Shown: positions 34,445 through 45,740, numbered from the stretch's first letter. The stretch: DNA of 64,000 nt from Chanos chanos (GCF_902362185.1 NC_044495.1:58242905-58306904); one strand, 5' to 3'. A program made the numbers and translations. Notes: generated by a model from the letters alone, not told the origin.

Positions 34445-34749
34445 TCTGTGTCTTCTTACACAGTGGCTTGCATCTAAATCTGTTAGAAGCATCTGAAAAA
34501 ACTGATCTCTGGGGTTTGTGAGGTCGCAGGTCCATCTTTAATCCACCAGTGGAGCCTTGAGAACATGTACTGTGATATGTGAATGTGTTTGAACTCTTTC
34601 CAGAGAACAGCAAGCGGGATGGTCTGGCTCAGTGTGTTACAGGACACATATGTGAAAGTCTAATGGTGATGTGCAGCTACATCCAACAGGATGAATCATT
34701 TCTAAACAAATGTTGTCCATCTTTTTGATTCTGCTCTTGTATTCATGCC
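34445..34749. repeat. intergenic module, copy 3
   Basis: Third copy of the ~300-bp module, closest to copy 2 (for example AGTGGAGCCTTGAGAACATG is identical). Confidence 0.8.
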
Positions 34750-35801
34750 TTGGGAAGTAAATGTTCTACATACTCTCAAAGACTGCATGAGTTTATGGAT
34801 ATGGTTACACTTCGAGAGTAATGGCTGACATTACTTGGACCTCACAAAATCCTCACAGTGCTCTTCTTTTCACCATGTCCACACTAGTCTACAGGTGGAC
34901 AGCCTCATCTTCAAAGGGGTTTAAACTGAAGAATGATGAAAAATATGACACAGCGTAAGTTTTGTGGCTGAATGAAAGCTCGTTCCAAGTCTTTTGAGCT
35001 CATCTGGTTTTTGTGTGTGTGTGTGTGTGTGTGTATATTTGTGTCTGGTAGGAAAGAAGTGTATGAAGGTGTTGAGTTTCATCACCTGCCTCTATAATGT
35101 ACCTGGCAGAAGGAGAGTTTTAGAGTCTTTAGAATGAGAATCCACACATACAGAGTAACACTGCCTTTAACAGTCTCACTCCAGAGAGAATCTTATCTCA
35201 TTATATTTTATTTTATACTATTTTTACAATAGGTCACAAAAGAGCTTTACAGAACCCCAAACCCCAAATCAGCACTAAAGTCACTGATGTTTGTCTCTCT
35301 CACATGTGCACAAAATGTTGGAAATCAGAACATAGAATGCATTTTTTTCTACTCATTTTTACAATTCACGGCAAAATTCACCTGTGTTTGATATTCACTG
35401 TAAAATCATTTTATTGACAGCACAGACTGACTGAGGATGAAATCCGTTTTAACAGAGCCTCTGATCCTTACAGAATATCCAATCACAATTCACCACATTA
35501 TAATAATTTACATCAGCATTCATACATGTTATTTCACAGGCCCAATAATTAGTGTGGGAGTGACTCTCTGTCAGTTAAACACTAAAACACTGCCCTGACA
35601 GAGGCCAGAGGAAAACAGACAAACACTGGGCCCTGTTCTACCAGCCGCTTTACCAAACTTAATTTCAAATATGTAAATAAATGGAATTAAAAGCAAAGCA
35701 TTTCACCTGGCTCAACTCTTTAATTTGTCTCTTTTTGTGTGTCCTTAGATGCATTTCTCTGTATTGTGGTATGTCAGTTATTAGAGCCTTAGAGTTGGTT
35801 C
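34750..35801. other. 3' flank of finTRIM D
   Basis: Noncoding. About 35120-35660 closely matches the flank of gene A at 180-720, closer than to any other unit. A GT run lies at 35015-35035. Confidence 0.55.
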
Positions 35802-36518
35802 TGTAATGTCTGACTTGGGAATCGAACCCAGAGTTCTGGCTTGGAAACCCAGTAGCTTACCCTCATGCCACAAAATGCAAGAACCACGTGCAGAAAACAA
35901 GGCAGGAGTAGTTCAGTTAAAGAGTTAACGTTACTGTTTAAGTTAAGTTTTCAGTGATTGCACACACACACTGTGAACAGGGCACACAGCCATGGATGTT
36001 GGGCCTGGGAATCGAACCGGCAACCCTCCAGTCATAAGCCTGGTTCTCCACCCTTTAGACCATGGCTGTTTAATTGCTAATTGAGGCAGAAGTATCCAAA
36101 GTGAGTTAGGTGAAATCAGCTAACAGTTCCAGGCAAGAAGTCAAAACTGGTTGGCAATAAAATCAAGCAACCAAGTCCAAAAAACAGTAGACAGACAAAA
36201 ATCAGAAAACAATCCAAGCAAGGGGTCAAAAAAAACAGTAGGCAGAGATATCCAGCAAACAAGTCCCAAAAACAGTAGGCAAAATCTTAATCCAAAAACA
36301 GGGGACAAAGAGAGAACAGGGTTTAACAACAAGGCTTGATCAAGGTAACAACTCAAGACTGGGCAAAGAACTAAAGGAAACAAGAGGCTTAAATAGACAG
36401 AGAGAATAGAGAGACACAGGTGAAAACAATACATCAAAAATGAACTTAACAGGCACAAAACAAAGACTGAGGACCCCACATGGACAAAAAAGGAACAACA
36501 CTCCCCAAAGTCATGACA
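35802..36518 (-). mobile_element. solo LTR-like insertion (fossil) at the end of gene D
   Basis: About 717 bp bounded by TGTAATG...CATGACA (TG/CA ends) and a 5-bp target duplication GGTTC (35797-35801 and 36519-36523), typical of an LTR element. Parts of a tRNA-like SINE (about 35816-36066) lie within it. No internal genes. A related copy is at about 41462-41806. The exact duplication suggests moderate to young age. Confidence 0.7.
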
Positions 36519-37858
36519 GGTTCTTAATCTGACAAGATCCATAAACCCAGAATCCAGCATAGAGGGGCTGAGTGAATGTGGTCTGGAATCTGTGGAGGAG
36601 GGTCATTGTGTCAGAGACGCTGTAGAAAGACAGAATTCCTGCCCTGTGATCCAGATACACTCCTATTCTAGAATGGCTGTCTAGTATTGGCATTTTTGTC
36701 TCATTGTTGTCGTGCATGAAGGAGTAATGAGTGTGAGAACAGGTTAATCTCCAGGACTGATTATTGAGTCCAAACCCACACTCTTTACCTTCCCCTTTCC
36801 TGCTGATGTCTTTATATGAGACTGCTATAGAGACCCACCCACTCCACTCAACCTCCCAGTAACAGCGCCCACACAAACTCTCTCTACAGAGAACCTGCCC
36901 CCGCTTTTGAAATCTCTCTGGATGATCAGGATATGGCTTAGCTGTATTAGTCCTTGTCGCCTTTCTGTTCCCATCAGACAGACGGAGTTGTTTATGTGCT
37001 GTCTTGGGATCCAGTGTGAGCTGACAGGAATCTAGCACGAGAGATCAAGAGAAAAGAAATGTCATTCAAATCTAAAACATGATAATACTGCATTTTCAGG
37101 CATTGTCTCTTGAATGTAGTTTAGATTTTAGGTTATTAACTTTGACTCATTAAACACTCACACACTCTTTAAGCTGTATATATCAGTGTTTGTTTACATG
37201 TGTGTGTGTTTGACAAAACATTGTTATCATAGTAGCACTTGCTTTCAATTTAGATTGTAGTGAATATTTTTTTAATGATATTACATTTCTATTAACCTCT
37301 CATGGTCCCAGAGCCCTGTGATGTGTTTGACAGGATAAACTCACATGTGTGTTTTACTAAACTGACTGTCCACAATCATTCAGCATCACAGCATTCATCC
37401 ATCATATAGCATTTATCTACACATGGATTGACATGATGTAGTGTGTGTGTGTGAGTGTGTGTGTGTGATATCAGGATACCCACACTTTAAGAATTCCTCT
37501 CTGGTTTTGGGCTGAACAGGTAAGAAAAGCTGGTCTTTATTAACTATGGAGGAAAGTATTGAATACAAAGCATGAGAGGAGAAGAACTGGACTTTGGGGA
37601 AATTTTTCAAAACCTGAAATCTTTCACTGTCAGGGGATTTCTACAACCACTTTATTTTCTAAAACATTTTTCCAACATTTTCTAATATCTTCACAACCTC
37701 ATTGAGGAATTCCCCTAATTTCATTTTCATTTCAAAGACTTTATAATGAAAAAATGTTTTGTTGAGTAAATAAAACACAATTTAAATTTGTTAATAACTT
37801 TACCATTACATGACACCCCCCTATGAGTGACAAGAGTATAATTTCAGTAAACATATTT

Positions 37859-37889
<31 letters not shown>

Positions 37890-39569
37890 AAAAACCTTTC
37901 TAACCTTTTTCTGGTCTACTGATTGTCTCTTCACTGAGGAATTTCTCTAGTCTCTTCTTCATTTCAGAGACAGATTGCCTCACATCCTCAAAAGAGAAGA
38001 CCGGATTGACAGTCATGCTGCTTAACTCTTTAACTCCTGAATGAACAGAGAGAAACTGGAAACTCTACAGAGAGATAAACAAACACACAGAACACAGACA
38101 TGGAGAGACAAATTTTCCTATACTTCTCATACATATTGTTGAGAATAAGTCAAGAGCAGATATATTGTTAGGGACACCTCACTCTGTAGATGATCAGAGA
38201 GTTAGTGATGTTACCTGGAGGAACTGGAGGTGATCCTCTGTGTGTGAAAGCTGCTCCAGCTCAGTGTCTCTCTTCCTCAGATCAGCAATGTCCCGCTCCA
38301 GTTTCTTTATGTGATCTTCAGTCTGACTCAGTTCGGCCTTCTCCTTAACTCTGATCTGTTCTATCACCTCAGAGCGTTTTCTCTCAATCAACTGGATCGT
38401 CTCAGTAAAGATCCTCTCACTGTCCTCCACTGCTGTCTGTGCAGAGATCTGTGAGGAGACACACAGAGAGGAGGGGAGTCCATTTGAAGCAGAACTCTCA
38501 CTCAGCTCTTACGGAACCCCAGACAGCCTGTTCTCCACAATGTTCATATGGTTCTTCTTGCAGTTAACTGCTCTCTGCTGACTACTCACCCTCAGAGAAT
38601 TCACAGCCTGTTTCAGCTCCTGTAGCTCCTTCTCTCTCTCCTGGATTCTTTGTCTGGATTTTCTCTGAGTCTCCCCCAACTGCCTCTGTGAACAAACAAC
38701 ACACTTGTCTTTCTTTCCCTGCAAAGAGCTTTACTCAGATATTCGTTCTCTGGTGGTGATGGGTGTTGGCTGCTATAGCCTTTTGTCCTTGAACTCTCAC
38801 ACAGAGTAATTGACTCAGTTCATTTTATTATATGGAAAATATTCAACAGTCAACTCAGCTATATTCAGTATAAGAGTTTTGTACATGTTAATTCAGAGGC
38901 GAAATATTTATGAGCAATGTATGTACACATTTAAGAATCAGAGCTAAATCCAGATCTAAAGAGTTAAGTCTCTTCTCTCACCTGTTTCTCAGTCCTTTCA
39001 GCTGCTGCTGAGACTGTATCATGGCCTTTGTGTTCATCCATTGTACACAAATAGCAGATCATCTTTTGGTCAGTGCGACAGTAAATCTCCATTACTTTGT
39101 CATGCTGAGAGCAGATCCTGTCCTGTAGTTGTGTGGAGGCTTCGACCAGCTTGTGTTTCTTGTAGGCAGGAGATTCGTAGTGAGGCTGGAGGTGAGTTTC
39201 ACAAAATGACACCAGACACAACAGACAGGATTTGACAGCTTTGAGTTTTCTCCCAGTGCAGATGTCACACTCCACATCTCCAGGTCCAACATAACAGACA
39301 GCAGGAGGAGCAGCCTGGAGTCCTATTTTCCTTTTTTTCTCAGCCAGATCAGCCAGTGTGGTATTCTTATTGAGAACAGGTCTTTGGGTGAAGGTCTGTC
39401 TACACTGGGGACAACTATAGATTCCTCTCTGATCATTCTGATCCCAGCAGCCCTCAATACAGCTCATACAGTAACTGTGTCCACAGGGAATAGTCACTGG
39501 ATCATTAAATAAATCCAGACAGACAGGACAGATGAGTGGGTCTTGAGTTGATAAAGAATCTTCAGCCAT
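36511..39569 (-). CDS. finTRIM D: RING/B-box/coiled-coil/PRY-SPRY E3 ligase
   Basis: Exons (5' to 3'): 38982-39569, 38590-38685, 38215-38448, 37905-38064, 37484-37543, 36511-37031; 552 aa in frame. All RING and B-box ligands are present. The coiled coil is full length. The SPRY is nearly the same as that of gene A, including the variable loop CSHTHYSFMHDNNETK. The gene's own end (NQL-stop in A, B, C) is interrupted: after ...QIKN the last two residues (Leu, Ser) and the TGA stop come from the inserted LTR-like element. Nearly the whole SPRY is kept, so folding is probably unaffected, but the 3' UTR now begins in the element. The exon 5 donor is GTGGGT instead of GTGAGT. Probably functional. 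Confidence 0.9.
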
Positions 39570-39602
39570 TTTATTGTACACACAGACACTGAGCAGTGGT
39601 TT

Positions 39603-39635
39603 GGTTTCATTTTACCATAAATATGTGCTGGAGAA
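39603..39635 (-). promoter_or_regulatory. IRF/ISRE-like site and TATA-like box of finTRIM D
   Basis: Minus strand TAAAATGAAACC fits AANNGAAA, 36-45 bp before the ATG, with CATATTTATG directly upstream, the same layout as gene B. Confidence 0.5.
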
Positions 39636-39639
39636 CTAG

Positions 39640-40411
39640 GAGGAGCTGCCTGAATATACCTGTTTTGTCAGGAAATGTTATTTGGGTGTGTCACAGAGAG
39701 TGAGTGAAAAGGAATGTTGGAGCTGTTGGCAAATTTATTTTTATTTTTACAAGATTAAAGAAAATCGGGGAGGTTAAAACGACTGAAGAGGAAGTGAGGG
39801 ATGGGTGGAAGAGAGACAAAAGGAGGGAGATAGAAGAGTGATTTTAGTATTTCTTTTTAATGTTTTTCTGACTGTTTTCCCACATTGCATCTGTGACATA
39901 CTTCAATTAGCCTGAGTAGAGAATAAGTTTGGTTTTAATCTGTAAATAACATGTCCTTATGCATAAAGTAATACAGTCTGAAGACTGTTACTGTGCAGAG
40001 CAAACTCAGTCTAGATCAATCTGGTTCTATCTTCACCACACCTTGACTGAAACAGAATGTTTTACATTTGTCTGAAATGCTGATAAAAATGTATTGATTA
40101 CTTGACATTTTTCCCATTTGTATCTTCGTCACAGACTGTGCTGTGTTGAGCTTGAAAGCCCCAAAACATTGTTTCTCAGGTTGTTGATTGGCTGATAAAT
40201 ATCAGGTGTGGGGAGTCCATGAGACATTTGTATTATATACTCTTAACTCCAACTGCAGTTTCACTGGAAATAGTGTTTCTAACCAGATAAACAAACTACG
40301 TCACACTGCTGTTGGCAGCTTAAGACAAATAAACCGGATCCAAATGACCAGTTAGACAAGATTCTTCATGCTTGGCAAGCATGTTTATTCTAAAAACTAT
40401 AATAGGCCATA
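39640..40411. other. upstream spacer of finTRIM D
   Basis: Noncoding and homologous to the upstream regions of B and C. Confidence 0.45.
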
Positions 40412-40425
40412 CCACTAGATGGCAG
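40412..40425 (+). promoter_or_regulatory. CTCF-like motif, D unit
   Basis: CCACTAGATGGCAG, identical to B and C, about 0.84 kb upstream of the finTRIM D start. The flank to the left (TTTATTCTAAAAACTA) also matches the block at 54390. Confidence 0.5.
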
Positions 40426-40570
40426 AAATGAGAGTTGTAATGACTCACAAAAGATTAGGAGGCTGAACATGAGACTGTTCTCCCTGTCAGTTTTTGCACA
40501 AGCTGTTTTTAACAACGCTGCAGACAAAAGCACATTGTTTATTAATGTAACATCAGTACACATGACTTGT

Positions 40571-40612
40571 GTCTGGTTAACTCTGCCGGTTAGAGTGTGC
40601 TGTACTCCACTG
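40571..40612 (+). pseudogene. tRNA-Ile relic, D unit
   Basis: GTCTGGTTAACTCTGCCGGT followed by TAGAGTGTGCTGTACTCCAC aligns with the D-arm and anticodon arm of tRNA-Ile (GGCCGGTTAGCTCAGTTGGT, TAGAGCGTGGTGCTAATAAC). The T-arm is not recognisable. It lies about 160 bp from the CTCF-like motif. Confidence 0.5.
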
Positions 40613-40732
40613 CTGTACTCAGTCAGAATGCTGTTAGGGATAATAATCAAGACACCATCATCAAGGATTAATCAGAGGGTAACACAGAGGAAACTCCAGG
40701 ACTGATTACTGTGTCCAAACCCACTCTCAACA

Positions 40733-41460
40733 AGGGGTGTAAATCACAAGTTTCATCATGATGCGATCCTACGTTGATTCTTTTAGCCAACGATCCGATA
40801 CCTTGAAATTTGCATAAATATCATTGAATCCGTTGGCTTTCACGAATGTGAAGTCTCATGTCTTGTACCCAAATACACTGGTGTTTAAATGTTGTAAATA
40901 TGACTGTAGTTGTTGTCGGTTGACTCGTTATTCTTCCTGCGAACCAGTCTGTAGATCAGTGGAAAGTGGTGAGCACAGAGTCTGCAAAGCAGTAGCCAAA
41001 TGTGATTCATCTAGTCCTCCGTTGTTTTCATTTAAAATACTGTAGGAAAAAGAGACAGCTAGTCACCTCCTGAAATTTCTTTTTTTAAAAAACAGCCAAA
41101 TGTTGGTGACTTTCTAAGGGGGTCCATAAACATGTTTATCCAGCCTGCCAGTGGAAAGCATTGTGCTGTTTATAAAGATGACTTCGAATTATCAGTGACC
41201 ATAGTTCACTGTCTTTAATCCTTTTATCAAACTCATTTACATCACTTTTCACTTTTTTTGAACTTGGGAATTGAAAGTCACAATCTTCACAATATGTTTA
41301 GACTTTGGTTAACGGTAAAACTTTATCTGATCGATGGATATAATACGTATTCTGAAGGTAGATTTTCCTTATACCATTGCTTTTGGTTTATGTTCTGATC
41401 TTAGAGTTTTCCTATTATATCCCAACAAGGAATAAACAAGTGGCTTAGAAAATGAATGAA
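40733..41460. mobile_element. unclassified repeats in spacer D-E
   Basis: The start (GGGGTGTAAATCACAAGTTT with GATGCGATCC) resembles ends of fish non-autonomous hAT repeats, and the end (about 41425-41460, AGTGGCTTAGAAAATGAATG) resembles an L2-like LINE tail. No gene seen. Confidence 0.35.
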
Positions 41461-41461
41461 T

Positions 41462-41806
41462 GTGTCAGCACTTCCTCATGAACTTTGTGTTTTGTCTTCC
41501 CCTGTCTGCCAGTGTTGACACTTGTAGGTTTGTTTTGGTTTTCTTTACCATGTGCAGTTTGTTTATTTTTGTCATGTGCTCCTGACTCCGCCCCTCAGTT
41601 AATACCCATAACCTTACACACCTGCTCAAAGAGGCACAAACTCTCACAAGGCTAGACCTGGTGGGCTTTGAACCCCGGGGTTGCCTGGGCAGAAGACGAA
41701 CAACTTCATGAAGAACAGGGAAACTGAACATGTGACAAGGACAAAACAAAAAGGCTGAGGACCCCCTGTGGCCAAAAAAGGAACGACACTCCCCACAGTC
41801 ATGACA
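41462..41806 (-). mobile_element. LTR-like repeat piece (fossil)
   Basis: Its right end (GGGGAGTGTCGTTCC on the minus strand, after TGTCATGACTGT) matches the LTR-like element at 35802-36518. Left boundary uncertain; no coding part. Confidence 0.45.
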
Positions 41807-41964
41807 CAAACACTAAAAATAAACTGTCTTTTGATTTCATTTCTGAAATCGAAAATCAAACACAGAAAACGCAAAAATGAAAAACACAAGCACAAAAATT
41901 CCTTTGAGATTTGATTTCACTTCTCTAATGTTTGGAACATATGAGCTGATCTAGAGTCAGTACT

Positions 41965-42042
41965 GTAGTGAAAACATCCAGAGGCTCCATTACTTACATA
42001 GTTTACAAAGTAAACTATGAAGCCTCCGGATGTTTTCACTAC
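41965..42042. repeat. near-perfect inverted repeat
   Basis: The left arm (GTAGTGAAAACATCCAGAGG on) and right arm (CCTCCGGATGTTTTCACTAC) pair with one mismatch over about 22 bp. An inner pair ATAGTTTAC/GTAAACTAT surrounds a 3-bp centre, with an 11-bp bulge in the left arm. It could fold as a long hairpin in RNA or DNA. Confidence 0.85.
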
Positions 42043-42069
42043 GATACCGAAACCACAAGATAGTCTTCA

Positions 42070-42076
<7 letters not shown>

Positions 42077-42111
<35 letters not shown>

Positions 42112-42150
42112 TTTACTCTCTCACTTGCACACACACACACACACACACAT
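42077..42150. repeat. (CT)n and (CA)n microsatellites
   Basis: CT run at 42077-42109 and CA run at 42127-42149, just 3' of gene E. A CT-rich run also lies 3' of gene F (48343-48380). Confidence 0.85.
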
Positions 42151-42223
42151 GTTCAGGAGACACACAGTACATCTGATCTCCAGTTGGCACTGACATTGCA
42201 GTCTGATTCAGGAATGATACTTT

Positions 42224-42899
42224 TTAATTGCAGATTTGAACAGTTGCCAACATATTAAGCCAAAATCCAGCATAGAGGGGCTGAGTGAATGTGGTCTGGA
42301 CTCTGTGGAGGAGGGTCATTGTGTCAGAGACGCTGTAGAAGGACAGAGTTCCTGCCCTGTGATCCAGATACACTCCAATTCTGGAACAGCTGGAAACGTT
42401 TGGGATTATGGTCTTAATATCATTGTGTATGAAAGTGTAACTCAAGTAAGAACAATCCAAACTCCAGGACTGATTATTGTACCCAAACCCACACTCATTG
42501 CCTTCCCCTTTCCTGCTGATGCCTCTATATGAGACTCCTATAAAAACCCGACCACTCCACTCAACCTCCCAGTAACAGCGTCCAGACAAGCCCTCTCTAC
42601 ATAGAACCTGCATCCACCAATCAAATCTCTCTGGATGATCAGGATATGGCTGAGCGCTTCTGGTCCCTGTCACCTCTCTGTTCCCCTCAGACAGACAGAG
42701 GTGTACATTTGCTGTGTTGCGATCCAGTGTGAGCTGACAGGAATCTGGTTGGATGAAAAAACAAAGGACATTTCAAACAGATTTCAAAAGTTCTGAGGTT
42801 AAACTTTCAGGACATTAGCTTATTGTAATTCACAGAACACTCACACATTCATATATGCTGTATATGTCAGTGTTAAATATATTTACACATCTATTAAAC

Positions 42900-42932
<33 letters not shown>

Positions 42933-42981
42933 TATACAGTGTATATACAGTGTGTGTGTGTGTGTATACATACATACATAT

Positions 42982-43030
<49 letters not shown>

Positions 43031-43277
43031 CTGTGTTGAGTACATTCACACATTCATGGCTACTGTATATATATTGGTGTTAAACACTCACAAATTCACA
43101 TCAACTATGTGTATCAGTGTTGAACACTCGCACACATTAACATCTAAAGTGTCTGTTTGCCAAAATATTAATATTACAACAAAAACCTATTTTCAACAAG
43201 GTTTCACTTTTTTAAATGACTGTGAATATTGTAATTAATAATTTGGAAATGGTAATACAATGTTATTAACCTTTCAT

Positions 43278-43315
<38 letters not shown>

Positions 43316-45075
43316 CACTACACTCACATTGTAAGTATTCTGCTCTGGTCTTGGGCTCAGCAAGTAGCTGGTCTTTAGTAGCTATGGGGACGGGAGAAAT
43401 GAATTGTATGTATTGTACGTAAAAACAACCTTTATAATTTTCGCACAATTCACACAAAATCTCTGAAATGTATAGGAGAGACTGCATTGTTTCTGTTGTG
43501 TTACATTACGTTGTATTAGATTGTTGTGGAATCATTGGCTGTTCTGGAAATGATTAATTCAGTGTACAAAATGTTTGTGTATATCTCATGTTTGATGATT
43601 AGGGAGAAGAAATAGATTTTTATGGAAATAAAGATTGCTGAGTTGATTAAACCTCTCTTATATTCGTTAATAACCTAACCTTGAGATTTTTTTCACACCT
43701 TACACACTTAAAGTCCCCATCCCCTGCATATTATTAACTGCTCAAAAAAATCAGATTTTAATAAAGGTATTTCACAAAAACATTTCTAACCTTTCTTCGA
43801 TATATTGACTGTCTCTTTACTGAGGATTTTTTCTAGGCTCTTCTTCATTTCAGAGACAGATTTCCTCACATGCTCAAAAGAGAAGACTGGATTGACAGCC
43901 ATGTTGGGTGATTCTTTAAGTCCAGAATGACCAGAGAGAGACTGGAAACACTACAGGGAGATAATAACACAGACATGGACACACAACCTTTCCTAAAGCT
44001 CTAATACACTTTACAGAGAATAAATCTAGCGCAGAGATTGTGCAAGTTTTTTCCCCCAAGCCATCAGACTCCTCAACGGCCAGTGATTAAACCTGAGTTT
44101 TCTGGATATTTTTCCTCGAGTCTACGCTCTGTGATTTTTGTAGGATATCCACCTAGATTGTCTTCCTGTTTTTCGTCTGATTCACCTTGGATACTTCTGC
44201 CTTGATTTTCACGTAAAGAATCATTAACTGAATTCCTCTTTCCTCTGTCTCTGCATCAGAGTCTAACGCTCCATTTGTGGCACAAGGGTAAAGCTCAGAG
44301 TTTCCAAGCTGGAGCTCCAGGTTTGAATCCCTGGCCAGCCCTCACAGTTCTGTGTCGTCTCCTGTGGCTCTATGCTGTTCTATGAAGCACCATGGTCCTG
44401 GAGGAATGTTGTTTCATCTCACTGTGTACTAGCTGTATATGGCTGAAATGACAATAAAGCCAGTCTAAAGTTTTTAGATTCTTCTCTTACCTGTTTCTCA
44501 GACCTTTCAGCTGCTGCTGAGACTGTATCATGGCCTTTGTGTTCATCCATTGTACACAAATAGCAGATCATTTTTTGGTCAGTGCGACAGTAAATCTCCA
44601 CTACTTTGTCATGTTGAGAGCAGATCCTGTCCTGTAGTTGTGTGGAGGCTTTGATCAGCTTGTGTTTTTTGTAGGCAGGAGATTCATGGTGAGGCTGAAG
44701 GTGAGTTTCACAGAATGACACCAGACACACCAGACAGGATTTGACAGCTTTGAGTTTTCTCCCAGTGCACATGTCACACTCCACATCTCCAGGTCCAGCA
44801 TAACAGACAGCAGGAGGAGCAGCCTGGAGTCTTGTCTTCCTCAGTTTCTCAGCCAGTTCAGCCAATGTGGTACTTTTTTTAAGAACAGGTCTTGGGGTGA
44901 AGATCTGCCTACACTGGGGGCAGCTGTAGACTCTTCTCTGATCATCCTGATCCCAGTAGTCCTTAATACAGCTCATACAGTAACTGTGTCCACAGGGAAT
45001 AGTCACTGGATCCTTAAATAAATCCAAACAGACAGGACAGATGAGTGAATCCTGAACTGATGAAGCTTCTGCCAT
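42224..45075 (-). CDS. finTRIM E: coiled-coil exons missing, frame kept
   Basis: Recognised exons (5' to 3'): 44491-45075 (195 aa, RING, B-box1, B-box2), 43791-43950, 43328-43381, 42224-42744 (PRY-SPRY). The 96-nt and 234-nt coiled-coil exons present in all other copies are absent; the interval 44041-44462 is transposon-derived. Since 96 + 234 = 330 nt is a multiple of three and exon 1 ends in phase 0, joining exon 1 to exon 4 gives an open frame of 439 aa. TRIM proteins need the coiled coil to dimerise, so the product would be monomeric or altered, or the locus may be on its way to a pseudogene. All RING ligands and SPRY landmarks are intact. One codon is missing near the N-terminus (AEASSVQDS). 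Whether it is transcribed cannot be told from sequence. Confidence 0.8.
42898..43030. repeat. (TA)n/(CA)n microsatellite complex
   Basis: Mixed TA, CA, GT and ATAC runs in the last intron of gene E. Open frames through it are artefacts. Confidence 0.9.
43279..43314. repeat. (GT)n microsatellite beside exon 5 of gene E
   Basis: Same relative place as in genes A-D. Confidence 0.85.
44041..44462 (+). mobile_element. LINE/SINE-derived block replacing coiled-coil exons of gene E
   Basis: Starts with a LINE 3' coding-end signature (translating to [10 protein letters not shown], 44049-44083) and ends with the common tail GGCTGAAATGACAATAAAGC. In between is a tRNA-like piece (44271-44337; GGTTTGAATCCCTGG T-arm) related to that at 35816-35876. 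Homology with the other finTRIM genes stops at about 44040 (just 3' of exon 3) and resumes at about 44463 (just 3' of exon 1). Confidence 0.7.
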
Positions 45076-45103
45076 TTTAGTGTACACACAGACACTGAGC
45101 AGT

Positions 45104-45130
45104 GGTTTTGGTTTCATTTAACCAAAGAAA
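45104..45130 (-). promoter_or_regulatory. IRF/ISRE-like site of finTRIM E
   Basis: Minus strand TTAAATGAAACC fits AANNGAAA about 35 bp before the ATG, in line with B, C and D. Confidence 0.45.
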
Positions 45131-45599
45131 TATGCCAGAGAGTAGGAGGAGCTGCCTGAATCTACCTGTTGAATGAGGAGGTGTTGTGTAGGTGTCTCAC
45201 AAAGACTTTATTTTATTCTAATTTTATTGCCTAAGTTGTCAAGTCAGTAACTTTATCGGGATCACATAAATTATGTACATCACAAAAGAGGATCTGGAAA
45301 GTTACAACAATAGATCAGAGTGTGAGGGTTGGGTAGAAGAAAGAGGAACAAATTAAGAGAAAGAGGGGTGTTTTTTGTGAGGAGTTGTTTTACTTCTTTT
45401 TTTGTAGTCCACAGACTACAAAACACAGACACAGACACAGACTGTAACGTACTTCAAAAAGACTGAGAAGAGAAGATCATAATGAGTTTGGTTTTAATCT
45501 GCAAACGCATAATTATAGTGTCTTTAGACCGTTACTGTGCAGAACAAACTCAGTTGGAGAATAGGTTCAGGGCAGAGCCATTGTGAGGGACACCCCAGA

Positions 45600-45740
45600 T
45601 CTGGAGGCAATGTTGTAGTCGAGTCACATATCTCGAGTCAAAGTCGAGTCTCAAGTCTCCGCTGCTCGAGTCCAAGTGTGAGTACGTGTCAGTAGTGTTC
45701 GAGTCCCTGTTGCTTGAGTTTAAGTCCAAGTCTGAGTAAA
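45600..45740. repeat. GAGTC-rich repeat
   Basis: Irregular repeats of (C)GAGTC and AAGTC over about 140 bp. This kind of repeat is found at ends of some fish DNA transposons. No ends proven. Confidence 0.6.

Noticed and set aside
42830-43238. Long open frames on both strands
   Set aside because: They are translations of TA/CA microsatellites (Tyr-Ile and Thr-His runs).
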